Source of the DNA: Acholeplasmatales bacterium
Lineage (GTDB): Bacteria; Bacillota_I; Bacilli_A; Acholeplasmatales; Anaeroplasmataceae
Direction: 5' to 3'
Assembly (NCBI GenBank): GCA_900770055.1
Contig: CAAGJD010000203.1
Location: 1-8,617 of the forward strand
Length of the DNA: 8,617 nt
Every line of letters begins with the position of its first letter. Position 1 is the first letter of the stretch. A program made the position numbers and the translations under genes. The notes beneath the pieces were generated by a model that was not told the DNA's origin, searched no databases, and was given only the letters and a program-made list of their open reading frames with translations. Positions 1 through 6,101 of this stretch are shown here, in pieces.

Positions 1-20
1 ACACGACGCTCTTCCGATCT
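1..20. other. Illumina adapter remnant (assembly contamination)
   Basis: The first 20 bases match exactly, from memory, the 3' end of the TruSeq universal adapter / read-1 primer site (ending in GCTCTTCCGATCT). Base composition is about half GC, unlike everything to its right. Genomic sequence starts at about position 21. The orientation fits untrimmed read-through from an insert into adapter. This part should be masked. Confidence 0.97.
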
Positions 21-90
21 CAACACCAACGACTGCAGTAACATCTTTTTTTGAATTTTTTCTTTTCTTAAGTTCTGATATAATTCTCAT
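21..90 (-). CDS. N-terminus of an unidentified protein, truncated by the contig end
   Basis: An ATG at 88-90 on the minus strand opens 23 codons (MRIISELKKRKNSKKDVTAV, then VGV) that run into the adapter, so only the N-terminus is present. The start is well supported: a perfect AAGGAGG ribosome binding site lies at 98-104 with 7 bases of spacing, and a good promoter lies just upstream (111-138). The visible part is a basic stretch (five Lys and two Arg in the first 15 residues) that turns hydrophobic (VTAVVGV). This could precede a membrane segment, but too little is visible to assign a family, and I do not recognise it. It is on the same strand as cse60 and may be its neighbour in function, but it has its own promoter. 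Any residues read beyond base 21 come from adapter. Confidence 0.7.
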
Positions 91-110
91 AACAATTCCT
101 CCTTAAAACT

Positions 111-138
111 ATCATACCTTAATTTTAGACAATGTCTA
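111..138 (-). promoter_or_regulatory. sigma-A-type promoter with palindrome over the -35, for the truncated left gene
   Basis: Read on the minus strand: TAGACA (133-138) as -35, a 16-base spacer, and TATGAT (111-116) as -10, each one mismatch from consensus. The predicted start of transcription near 104 gives a very short leader that begins at the ribosome binding site. The -35 is one arm of the perfect palindrome TAGACA-A-TGTCTA (126-138), which would suit a repressor operator. The promoter is seen in the sequence; its regulation is inferred. Confidence 0.5.
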
Positions 139-178
139 GGAAAATGATGTTTGAGAAAAAATTGTTTTTTTTCGCGAT

Positions 179-349
179 TTATAGCTTATAAATAACCATA
201 CATGAGAAAGAATAAATTTGTTCACCATTAAAAGAAAAATGTGAGGTTTGATATTTTATGTCTATAACCTCAATATTATTATCTAAGAACTTGTTGACTG
301 CAAATTCTAAATCATCCTCATGTTCAAAATCAAAAAGCTTTACCTTCAT
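179..349 (-). CDS. cse60: Cse60-family sporulation protein (small, 56 aa)
   Basis: This 56-codon gene starts at ATG 347-349, with GGTGAT about 5 bases upstream, and ends in TAA at 179-181. The protein begins MKVKLFDFEHEDDLEFAVNK and continues with VIDIKYQTS and a C-terminal GEQIYSFSCMVIYK. This closely follows the small Cse60 family (B. subtilis YteV, about 60 aa): an N-terminal KVKLFDxxHExDLE block, a central V(I/V)DIKY strand and a C-terminal IYxFSxMVIY strand. In B. subtilis cse60 is a mother-cell sporulation gene under sigma-E; its molecular function is unknown. No signal peptide or membrane segment is visible, so it is probably cytosolic. It stands alone between the nth terminator and the next gene. 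The family call rests on recalled motifs, not a search. Confidence 0.75.
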   Translation of the reverse strand: MKVKLFDFEHEDDLEFAVNKFLDNNIEVIDIKYQTSHFSFNGEQIYSFSCMVIYKL

Positions 350-370
350 AATATCACCACATAAAAATAT

Positions 371-399
371 ATCTTACCTATATTGTGATTTTTTGTCAA
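371..399 (-). promoter_or_regulatory. promoter upstream of the cse60-like gene
   Basis: On the minus strand a perfect TTGACA (394-399) is followed by 17 bases and TAAGAT (371-376, four of six matches). Transcription would start near 364, about 15 bases before the cse60 ATG. The -35 overlaps the U-tract of the nth terminator, so termination and new initiation are packed back to back. If the gene is sigma-E controlled as in Bacillus, this housekeeping-like promoter would be unexpected or additional. Confidence 0.45.
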
Positions 400-430
400 A
401 AAAAATATACCACTTTTTGAAGTAGTATAT
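398..430 (-). terminator. intrinsic terminator of the recG-nth cluster
   Basis: On the minus strand an 11-bp stem (ATATACTACTT with AAGTGGTATAT, one G-T pair; arms 420-430 and 405-415) closes a CAAA loop and is followed directly by seven or more T. It lies 25 bases after the nth stop. In the other direction there is no T-run, so it acts on the minus strand only. Confidence 0.85.
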
Positions 431-455
431 ATTCCTCCTTAATCTAAAAATATAA

Positions 456-1076
456 TTATTTTTTACAAAAATTTATTAATCTACAATTGTCACAACAAGG
501 ATTTTTTGCTTTACAATAATATCTACCAAATAACAATAGTAAATGATGGGCATCTATCCAAGCATCTATAGGGATATATTTTTTTAATGCTATTTCTACT
601 TCATCGACAGTTGCATTAGTTTTTACATAACCTAACCTAATCGCCATACGATGAATATGTGTATCTACTGGCATTGCAGGTATTTTAAATCCAACCGATA
701 ATATAACGCTTGCTGTCTTTCTACCAACTCCCGGAAGTTTTATAAGTTCTTCAATAGTGTTTGGAACTACTGAATTATAGTCATCGCAAAGCTTTTTAGC
801 TAAGGCTATTAGGTTTTTAGCCTTATTTGATGATAATCCTAATTCTTTGATAATGTCCTTAACCTCAGCATAATCTGCATTAGCTAAGGATAATGGATCA
901 GGATATTTAGAAAATAAAATTGGGGTAACCATATTAACTCTTTTGTCTGTAGTTTGAGCTGAAAGCATTACAGCGCATAAAAGCTCAAAATTATTATTGA
1001 AATTAAGCTCACATTGAGGATTTGGAATAATTTGTCTTAAGATAGTGATTATTTCACTAGATTTATTCTTATTCAT
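456..1076 (-). CDS. nth: endonuclease III (DNA glycosylase / AP lyase)
   Basis: This bifunctional base-excision-repair enzyme removes oxidised pyrimidines and cleaves abasic sites. The protein has 206 aa, close to the usual length of about 210. It shows the helix-hairpin-helix LPGVGRKTA (114-122) with the catalytic Lys at 120, the PVDTH segment with the catalytic Asp at 138, and the C-terminal 4Fe-4S loop C-x6-C-x2-C-x5-C (Cys 188, 195, 198, 204). These match the E. coli layout. The start ATG (1074-1076) shares one base with the stop of the dnaD-like gene (TAATG), and no Shine-Dalgarno is visible in front of it. Translation is therefore probably coupled to dnaD. The dnaD-nth pairing is conserved in Bacilli. 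It is the last gene of the cluster, followed by a strong terminator. Confidence 0.96.
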   Translation of the reverse strand: MNKNKSSEIITILRQIIPNPQCELNFNNNFELLCAVMLSAQTTDKRVNMVTPILFSKYPDPLSLANADYAEVKDIIKELGLSSNKAKNLIALAKKLCDDYNSVVPNTIEELIKLPGVGRKTASVILSVGFKIPAMPVDTHIHRMAIRLGYVKTNATVDEVEIALKKYIPIDAWIDAHHLLLLFGRYYCKAKNPCCDNCRLINFCKK

Positions 1077-1669
1077 TATTTGATACTGTTAATAAAATCT
1101 TTAACATAGCCACTAGGTTTTACCTCTGGCTCGTCTTTTTTTACTAATATTTGAGCTAAACCCTTTATTGTGATAAGCTTATTCTTTTTCTTTAGTTTCT
1201 CACAGGCTATCTCAAAATCGTTTAGTGTATACCTATCCTCTAAAACAAGACTTGTAAGCATTTCAATTTCTTGACTAGTTAATATTCTATTTAATTCTTT
1301 TGTTAAATATTTATTTATTCTAAATAGTTCATCATCATTATCAATGCTTTTATTATCTAATATAGCCTTCACCTTATCAAAAAAGCCATCAAGCTCTAGT
1401 ACCTCTGTGCCTAACCCATTATCATATGAAATAAAAATTTCATAAAAATGTCTTTCAAGTAGACTTGATAGTACTGAGTCTAACTTTGCCTTAGATAAGC
1501 TTGATTTTGAAGAGATTCTTTCATAAGAAAATTGCTTGTCTATTATATAAGAGTCTAATACTAAAATTAATGTAACTGCCTCATCAGGAGTCAGTGACAA
1601 ATTTTTAGTATTATCTAATATAAACTTTTGATAATTAAAGCATCCACATTCATATAGTTTCTTTATCAT
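1076..1669 (-). CDS. dnaD: DnaD-like replication initiation / primosome protein
   Basis: DnaD helps DnaA and DnaB load the replicative helicase at oriC and at stalled forks in Bacillota. This protein has 197 aa, somewhat shorter than B. subtilis DnaD (about 232). Residues about 25-100 fit the N-terminal winged-helix domain (LSLTPDEAVTLILVLD, then a helical SLSKAKLDSVLSSLLE segment). Residues about 115-176 resemble the DnaD/DnaB C-terminal helical domain (RILTSQEIEMLTSLV, then TIKGLAQIL at the place of the usual YIxxIL-x-W helix). The Trp of that motif is absent, so DNA binding may differ. The identification rests on domain resemblance plus position directly before nth, as in Bacillus. The start overlaps the end of dapB by 20 bases and has only a weak GGGGAA-type site upstream. 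Confidence 0.82.
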   Translation of the reverse strand: MIKKLYECGCFNYQKFILDNTKNLSLTPDEAVTLILVLDSYIIDKQFSYERISSKSSLSKAKLDSVLSSLLERHFYEIFISYDNGLGTEVLELDGFFDKVKAILDNKSIDNDDELFRINKYLTKELNRILTSQEIEMLTSLVLEDRYTLNDFEIACEKLKKKNKLITIKGLAQILVKKDEPEVKPSGYVKDFINSIK

Positions 1670-2279
1670 ATTTCATCATTTCCCCAAGCTTAATGTCTAA
1701 ACCCTCTAAAAAGGCATTATAATCTAATATTTCATGCCTTAAGGTTACCTTCTCATTTGAGGAGGTAAAGATTATTTCGTGGATAGCAGGAGCTAATGGA
1801 AGTCTTATAGATTGAATAGTTGAATAGGGTAAATTTATTGCATCAGCAATCATTTTTGCTGTACCTGATGGTGCGTCTTTTTTTGTTGATGCGTGTATTT
1901 CAACAAAATCAAAAAAATCATAATTTGGTTTTATTTCTGTAATAAGCCTTAGGAATAATGGTATTCCTTTAGCAAAGTTACAGGACCAATAGAATTTTTC
2001 TTTTCCTATTTTGGATAAATAATCTATTTCTTCTTTAGTATATCCTGTTGTACCACTTAATACATATTTATTATTTTCAAGTGCGTAAATTAGTTCATCA
2101 TAAAGCTTTACACTTGAAAAATCAATTACAATATCAAATTTTAAATCACGTAAGGTAGGATATGTTTTAACAAATTTATGTTCATTTTTATCAATACCAA
2201 TGATTGTAAATTTATCCTTATAATATTCGTATACCCTATTACCCATATTTCCGCATATTCCAATAATTGCAAGAATCAT
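1650..2279 (-). CDS. dapB: 4-hydroxy-tetrahydrodipicolinate reductase
   Basis: This enzyme reduces the DapA product with NAD(P)H in the diaminopimelate/lysine pathway, supplying peptidoglycan precursor and lysine. Seen: the nucleotide-binding start IGICGNMGNRV (6-16), SGTTGY (75-80), the active-site block HASTKKDAPSGTA (129-141) and a C-terminal TLRHEILDYNAF segment (179-190). It has 209 aa, at the short end of the family (about 215-270). In the active site the first His (129) and the Lys (133) are kept, but the second His of the usual HH pair is Ala130. A strong GAGGTGAT lies at 2284-2290 before the ATG. It ends in TGA, overlapping dnaD. No other dap gene is nearby, and its place between rnc and dnaD is not the Bacillus arrangement. 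Confidence 0.92.
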   Translation of the reverse strand: MILAIIGICGNMGNRVYEYYKDKFTIIGIDKNEHKFVKTYPTLRDLKFDIVIDFSSVKLYDELIYALENNKYVLSGTTGYTKEEIDYLSKIGKEKFYWSCNFAKGIPLFLRLITEIKPNYDFFDFVEIHASTKKDAPSGTAKMIADAINLPYSTIQSIRLPLAPAIHEIIFTSSNEKVTLRHEILDYNAFLEGLDIKLGEMMKYDKETI

Positions 2280-2321
2280 TGTATCACCTCAATATAGTAT
2301 ACGAATATTTATTAATTTTGG

Positions 2322-2990
2322 TTATGCCTTAGCCTCTTTTTCTAAAGCAGCTTTAGCTGCATTTTGTTGGGCTTCCTTTTTAGTTTTGCCAGTACCTCTA
2401 CCCATTAATATATCATCCATATAAACAACAGCTTCAAATAGCTTATTATTAGCAGGTCCTTCCTCATGAACAATTTCGTATCTAATTGTTCTTTTTTCGC
2501 TTTGAAGTTTTTCCTGGAGTAATGATTTATAGTCCTTTACTATAACAACATCCTTTAGGTATGGAATTATATATTTTTCAACAATAGAAAGAGCTTGATT
2601 AAAACCTGAATCTAAAAATATAGCACCTAATACTGCCTCAAATGCATCAGCAATAATTGCAGGTCTTTCTCTACCACCAGTAGCTTCCTCACCCTTACCT
2701 AAGTAAAGATACTTTGAAAGACCAATCTTTTTAGCATAAACATTAAGAGCACTCTCACAAACAGCCTTCGCTCTTGTTTTAGTTAATACGCCTTCATCTA
2801 AATCAATACTAGAATATAGGTATTTACTCATCGCAAGCTCAAGGACTGCATCACCTAAAAACTCCATTCTTTCATTTGATTCTAATGAATGCTCATTAGC
2901 ATAGGAAGAATGAGTTAATGCAACTTTTAATAATTCAATATTTTTAAATTTATATCCTAGTACGACTTCAAAGGCCTTTAAATTATTCAT
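2322..2990 (-). CDS. rnc: ribonuclease III
   Basis: RNase III cleaves double-stranded RNA and processes rRNA precursors and structured mRNAs. The protein has 222 aa, a normal length. The N-terminal catalytic domain carries the signature NERMEFLGDAVLELA (39-53) with metal ligands Glu43 and Asp47. The second acidic pair, Asp115 and Glu118, lies in ADAFEAVLGAIFLD. The dsRNA-binding domain spans about 153-218 (DYKSLLQEKLQ at its start, GTGKTKKEAQQNAAKAAL at its end). The start overlaps the plsX 3' end by 8 bases, with AAGGA 8 bases upstream. In Bacillus rnc follows acpP and precedes smc; here it directly follows plsX and precedes dapB, so acpP and smc lie elsewhere. Confidence 0.97.
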   Translation of the reverse strand: MNNLKAFEVVLGYKFKNIELLKVALTHSSYANEHSLESNERMEFLGDAVLELAMSKYLYSSIDLDEGVLTKTRAKAVCESALNVYAKKIGLSKYLYLGKGEEATGGRERPAIIADAFEAVLGAIFLDSGFNQALSIVEKYIIPYLKDVVIVKDYKSLLQEKLQSEKRTIRYEIVHEEGPANNKLFEAVVYMDDILMGRGTGKTKKEAQQNAAKAALEKEAKA

Positions 2991-4002
2991 TTACATCATC
3001 CTTCTTTTTAACCTCAGGTAAGGCTTGTGTTACCTTTTCAATTAAATTAGATTTAACCATCAATCTAACCTGCTTAATTGCATTTGAGAATGCAAAGCCA
3101 TCTGAATTACCATGAGCCTTAACAACTGGCTTTCCGATACCAAAAATCATTGCGCCACCAACCTCTTTAGTATCCATTCTTTTTGAAAATCTCTTAAGAG
3201 TCTTTCTCATAAATAATGCATAGCCGATTTTAGCTAAAATTGAAGATTTAATTTCTTGTTTTAGCATTCTTCCCATTGTTTTAGCAGTACCTTCAAGTGA
3301 TTTAATACAAATATTACCACTATGTCCATCTGTAACAACAATATTTGTAGGACAATCAACAATTTGATCTGGTTCAACATTTCCATAGAAATTAATATTT
3401 GGTAAAGACTCTAAATAATAGTAAGTCTCCTTATCAACTGGTCTACCCTTACCTGGTTCTGAACCAATATTTAATAAACCTACGTTAGGATTTTCAATAC
3501 CAAATACCTCTTTAGCCGCAACAGTTGCGAAAATAGCGAATTGACCAATATGCTCTGGTCTTAATTCAACATTTGCGCCTATATCTAGCATTAGTCTTGG
3601 TTGTCTATCAAAATTTGGAAGAATAGGACATAAAGCTACTCTTTCCATTTGTTTTAGTCTTTTAATAATAAGGTGAGCTGCCATAACAACACATTGAGTA
3701 GGACCTGATGTAACAACAGCATCTACTTCACCATTTTTAGCAGCATACATTGCCATACATAATGATGATGTCTTGTTTGAACGAACTGCCTTTACAGGAT
3801 CCTTTTCACCCATATCCATTGTATCCTTTGTATGAACAATACTGATTCTTGTTGAATCAGTTAATAATGGCTTAATCTTCTCCTCATCACCAAATAAAAC
3901 TATTTCAATATCATCAAACATGCTGATGGCTCTCATTGCTCCAGGGACAGTAGCCTCAACACCCTTATCTCCACCATTAGCATCTACACCAATTTTTATC
4001 AT
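2983..4002 (-). CDS. plsX: phosphate acyltransferase PlsX
   Basis: PlsX converts acyl-ACP and phosphate to acyl-phosphate, the donor for PlsY in phosphatidic acid synthesis; it acts at the inner face of the membrane. It has 339 aa, a typical length. Family blocks seen: GVDANGGDKG (5-14), DPVKAVR (68-74), DIGANVELRPEHIGQ (140-154), LLNIGSEPGKG (176-186), TDGHSGNICIKSLEGTA (224-240), and VGGAMIFGIGKPVVKAHG (281-298). The usual SxGNTGA motif reads SGPTQC (99-104), probably a lineage variant. The start ATG has a strong GAGGAGGAC (4009-4017). It overlaps rnc by 8 bases, indicating one transcript. In Bacillus fapR precedes plsX; no fapR and no obvious FapR-type operator is seen in the 53-base gap after recG. 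Confidence 0.96.
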   Translation of the reverse strand: MIKIGVDANGGDKGVEATVPGAMRAISMFDDIEIVLFGDEEKIKPLLTDSTRISIVHTKDTMDMGEKDPVKAVRSNKTSSLCMAMYAAKNGEVDAVVTSGPTQCVVMAAHLIIKRLKQMERVALCPILPNFDRQPRLMLDIGANVELRPEHIGQFAIFATVAAKEVFGIENPNVGLLNIGSEPGKGRPVDKETYYYLESLPNINFYGNVEPDQIVDCPTNIVVTDGHSGNICIKSLEGTAKTMGRMLKQEIKSSILAKIGYALFMRKTLKRFSKRMDTKEVGGAMIFGIGKPVVKAHGNSDGFAFSNAIKQVRLMVKSNLIEKVTQALPEVKKKDDVNE

Positions 4003-4055
4003 ATTTTGTCCTCCTCGTAATTAACATTTATTTTAACATTTTATTTTCAATAAAA

Positions 4056-6047
4056 CTAGTTTATTTTACCGTTTTGCTTCTTATTCTCAGCTAAAATATT
4101 ACTAAATACTTTATTTTTAATTTTATTACTATAAAATAAATCAATATATTTGTTTGCATCAGCCTTAGCAACATCCCAAATTTTGATATCAGCATCAAAA
4201 TCTACATATTCAAAAGCTGCATAGCCACTTTGTAAATCACCTAAATAATCTCCAGGTCCTCTTTGTCTTAAGTCCTCTTCAGCAATATCAAAGCCACTTG
4301 AATATTTTTCAAGTGATTTTAATCTTGGATTTGAAGTATCGTCACTAACTAAAATACAATACGACTGATATAATCCTCTTCCAACTCTTCCTCTTAGCTG
4401 ATGAATTTGGGCAAGTCCAAATAAATGAGCATCCATAATAACCATTACTGTTGCGTTAGGAACATTTATACCAACCTCAATAACAGTTGTGCTAATTAAT
4501 ATTTTAGCCTTATTATTTTTAAATGCTAAAAGTGCATTATTCTTATCCTGTGACTTCATTTTACCATGAACCATTTCAATAGGTACATCCTTCATAGCCT
4601 CACTAAACATTTTATAGCATTCATTAATATCTATTGCTTCATATTCCTCATTTTCATTAACTAGTGGTACGACAACATAACAGCTTCTACCCTCTTCAAT
4701 TTGTTTTTTAATTGATTTATATAAAGAATTCAATCTATTATAGGGTAGAATTTTTGTAATAATTTCTTGTCTACCAGATGGCATTGTTTTAATTGATGAA
4801 ATATCTAAATCTCCAAAGGCCGTTAAGCCTAATGTCCTTGGAATAGGGGTAGCTGATAAATAAAGACAATCAACATTATGATATTTATTGATTAGCTTTT
4901 GTCTTTGCTTTACACCAAATTTATGCTGCTCATCAATTATTATTAAGCCAAGCCTATTAAAGATTACAGAATCCTCAATTAAAGCATGAGTACCAACAAT
5001 TAAAGATACTCTATTATTGACAAGTCGATATAAAATATCCTGTCTATCTTTATTTTTTGTGCTTGAGGTTAATAGCTCAACACAAAAACCATATTTACTT
5101 AAAAATGAAGAAAATAAATCAAACTGCTGTTTAGCAAGCACTTCAGTTGGCACCATTACAGCTACCTGTAACCCACTACTTAAAATTAATAGTGCTGTGT
5201 ATATTGCAACAATACTTTTACCACAACCAACATCACCTTGAATAATTCTATTCATTATTCTTTCTGATTCTATATCATGCTTAATGTCATTCATAGCATC
5301 TATTTGACCTTTTGTAAGCTCATAAGGAATGCTAGATAGAAAACTATTAATTAATTCCTGATTAATAGTTCTTTTAGGCTTAGGATTAATTAATCTCATT
5401 TTCTTCATTAATTCAAGCCTTATCGCATACCAAAAGAATTCTTCATATTTTCTTCTTCTAATTATTTGCTTGACATCTGAAGAATTTCTTGGAAAATGAG
5501 ATAAATATACAAAATCATTAATCGAAAATAAGCGATATTTTTCTAATAATTCAAGAGGTAAGCTTTCTTCAAGTTTAATTTTATTATCAAATAAAACCTT
5601 AACTGATTTTTGAATTAAATGATTCTTCATACCTTTTATTTTATAATCTATTGTTACCTTTTCTTCTAAATCATCAAAAAATATCTTTCTTATCAAAAAT
5701 TCATTTTTACGAGTATATCTTCCATAAATATGAATTTTAGTATTTTTAAATAGCTTATATCTTAAATAATCAGAGGAAAAATATACACCTTTTACTCGAT
5801 TGCCATAGGCATCAAAATAAAATACTATCGTATTAGTTTTCCCTCTCATCTTAATAAAAGCAGGCTGTGTAAGTACTGTAGCCATAAGATAAGTAAACTC
5901 ACCTGTAAAAAGTAAGCTAGGATTAATTTCATATGCTTCATATACCTTTGGAAAGGTAAAAAGTAAATCCTCTGCATTATTAATCCCATTATTTTTGAGT
6001 ATTTCAAGGCTTTTAGGACCTAATCCCTTTATCTCATATAGCTCCAC
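4056..6047 (-). CDS. recG: ATP-dependent DNA helicase RecG
   Basis: RecG is a fork-reversing, branch-migrating helicase for replication restart and recombination. The protein has 663 aa, slightly below the usual 680-690. It has an N-terminal HhH-like KGLGPKSLEIL (7-17), an OB-fold wedge domain about 45-130, Walker A GDVGCGKS (271-278, Ser for the usual Thr), DEQH box (372-375), SATPIPRTL (398-406), TTVIEVGINVP (520-530), QLRGRVGRG (550-558) and the RecG/Mfd TRG motif DLRQRGPGDYLGDLQSG (592-608). The start is GTG (6045-6047), chosen because a strong GGGAGGTG (6053-6060) sits 5 bases away and the N-terminus fits; an ATG two bases upstream is out of frame. A terminator lies directly upstream, so recG needs read-through or a weak promoter of its own. 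Confidence 0.97.
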   Translation of the reverse strand: MELYEIKGLGPKSLEILKNNGINNAEDLLFTFPKVYEAYEINPSLLFTGEFTYLMATVLTQPAFIKMRGKTNTIVFYFDAYGNRVKGVYFSSDYLRYKLFKNTKIHIYGRYTRKNEFLIRKIFFDDLEEKVTIDYKIKGMKNHLIQKSVKVLFDNKIKLEESLPLELLEKYRLFSINDFVYLSHFPRNSSDVKQIIRRRKYEEFFWYAIRLELMKKMRLINPKPKRTINQELINSFLSSIPYELTKGQIDAMNDIKHDIESERIMNRIIQGDVGCGKSIVAIYTALLILSSGLQVAVMVPTEVLAKQQFDLFSSFLSKYGFCVELLTSSTKNKDRQDILYRLVNNRVSLIVGTHALIEDSVIFNRLGLIIIDEQHKFGVKQRQKLINKYHNVDCLYLSATPIPRTLGLTAFGDLDISSIKTMPSGRQEIITKILPYNRLNSLYKSIKKQIEEGRSCYVVVPLVNENEEYEAIDINECYKMFSEAMKDVPIEMVHGKMKSQDKNNALLAFKNNKAKILISTTVIEVGINVPNATVMVIMDAHLFGLAQIHQLRGRVGRGLYQSYCILVSDDTSNPRLKSLEKYSSGFDIAEEDLRQRGPGDYLGDLQSGYAAFEYVDFDADIKIWDVAKADANKYIDLFYSNKIKNKVFSNILAENKKQNGKIN

Positions 6048-6052
6048 ATTTA

Positions 6053-6060
6053 CACCTCCC
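6053..6060 (-). promoter_or_regulatory. ribosome binding site that fixes the recG GTG start
   Basis: GGGAGGTG on the minus strand, five bases before GTG (6045-6047). The nearest ATG (6047-6049) would give only six codons before TAA, so the GTG frame is the real one. The site begins immediately after the T-tract of the preceding terminator. Confidence 0.75.
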
Positions 6061-6091
6061 TAAAAATAAAAGGTTGAGCCTTAGCCCAACC
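6061..6091 (-). terminator. intrinsic terminator between fakA and recG
   Basis: On the minus strand GGTTGGGC-TAAG-GCTCAACC (6072-6091) forms an 8-bp stem with one G-T pair and a 4-base loop, followed by TTTTATTTTTA. It lies 10 bases after the fakA stop and ends exactly where the recG ribosome binding site begins. The T-tract is interrupted by one A, so termination may be partial and let some transcription pass into recG. Confidence 0.85.
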
Positions 6092-6101
6092 CTAATATTA
6101 T

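Noticed and set aside
155..173. A/T-only hairpin after cse60 as a terminator
   Set aside because: The stem is essentially a run of A against a run of T with a single G-C pair at its base, and there is no separate T-tract; composition alone explains it.
2280..2321. TATACT upstream of dapB as an internal promoter
   Set aside because: No acceptable -35 hexamer at 16-18 bases; the genes are closely packed and probably co-transcribed.
4018..4055. Repeated TTAACATTTAT-like motif between recG and plsX as a FapR operator
   Set aside because: It does not resemble the known FapR site and is a simple AT-rich repeat; no fapR gene is nearby.
5017..5241. 74-codon plus-strand open frame inside recG
   Set aside because: It lies antisense to the conserved helicase domain of recG, has no ribosome binding site, and its peptide has no recognisable family features.
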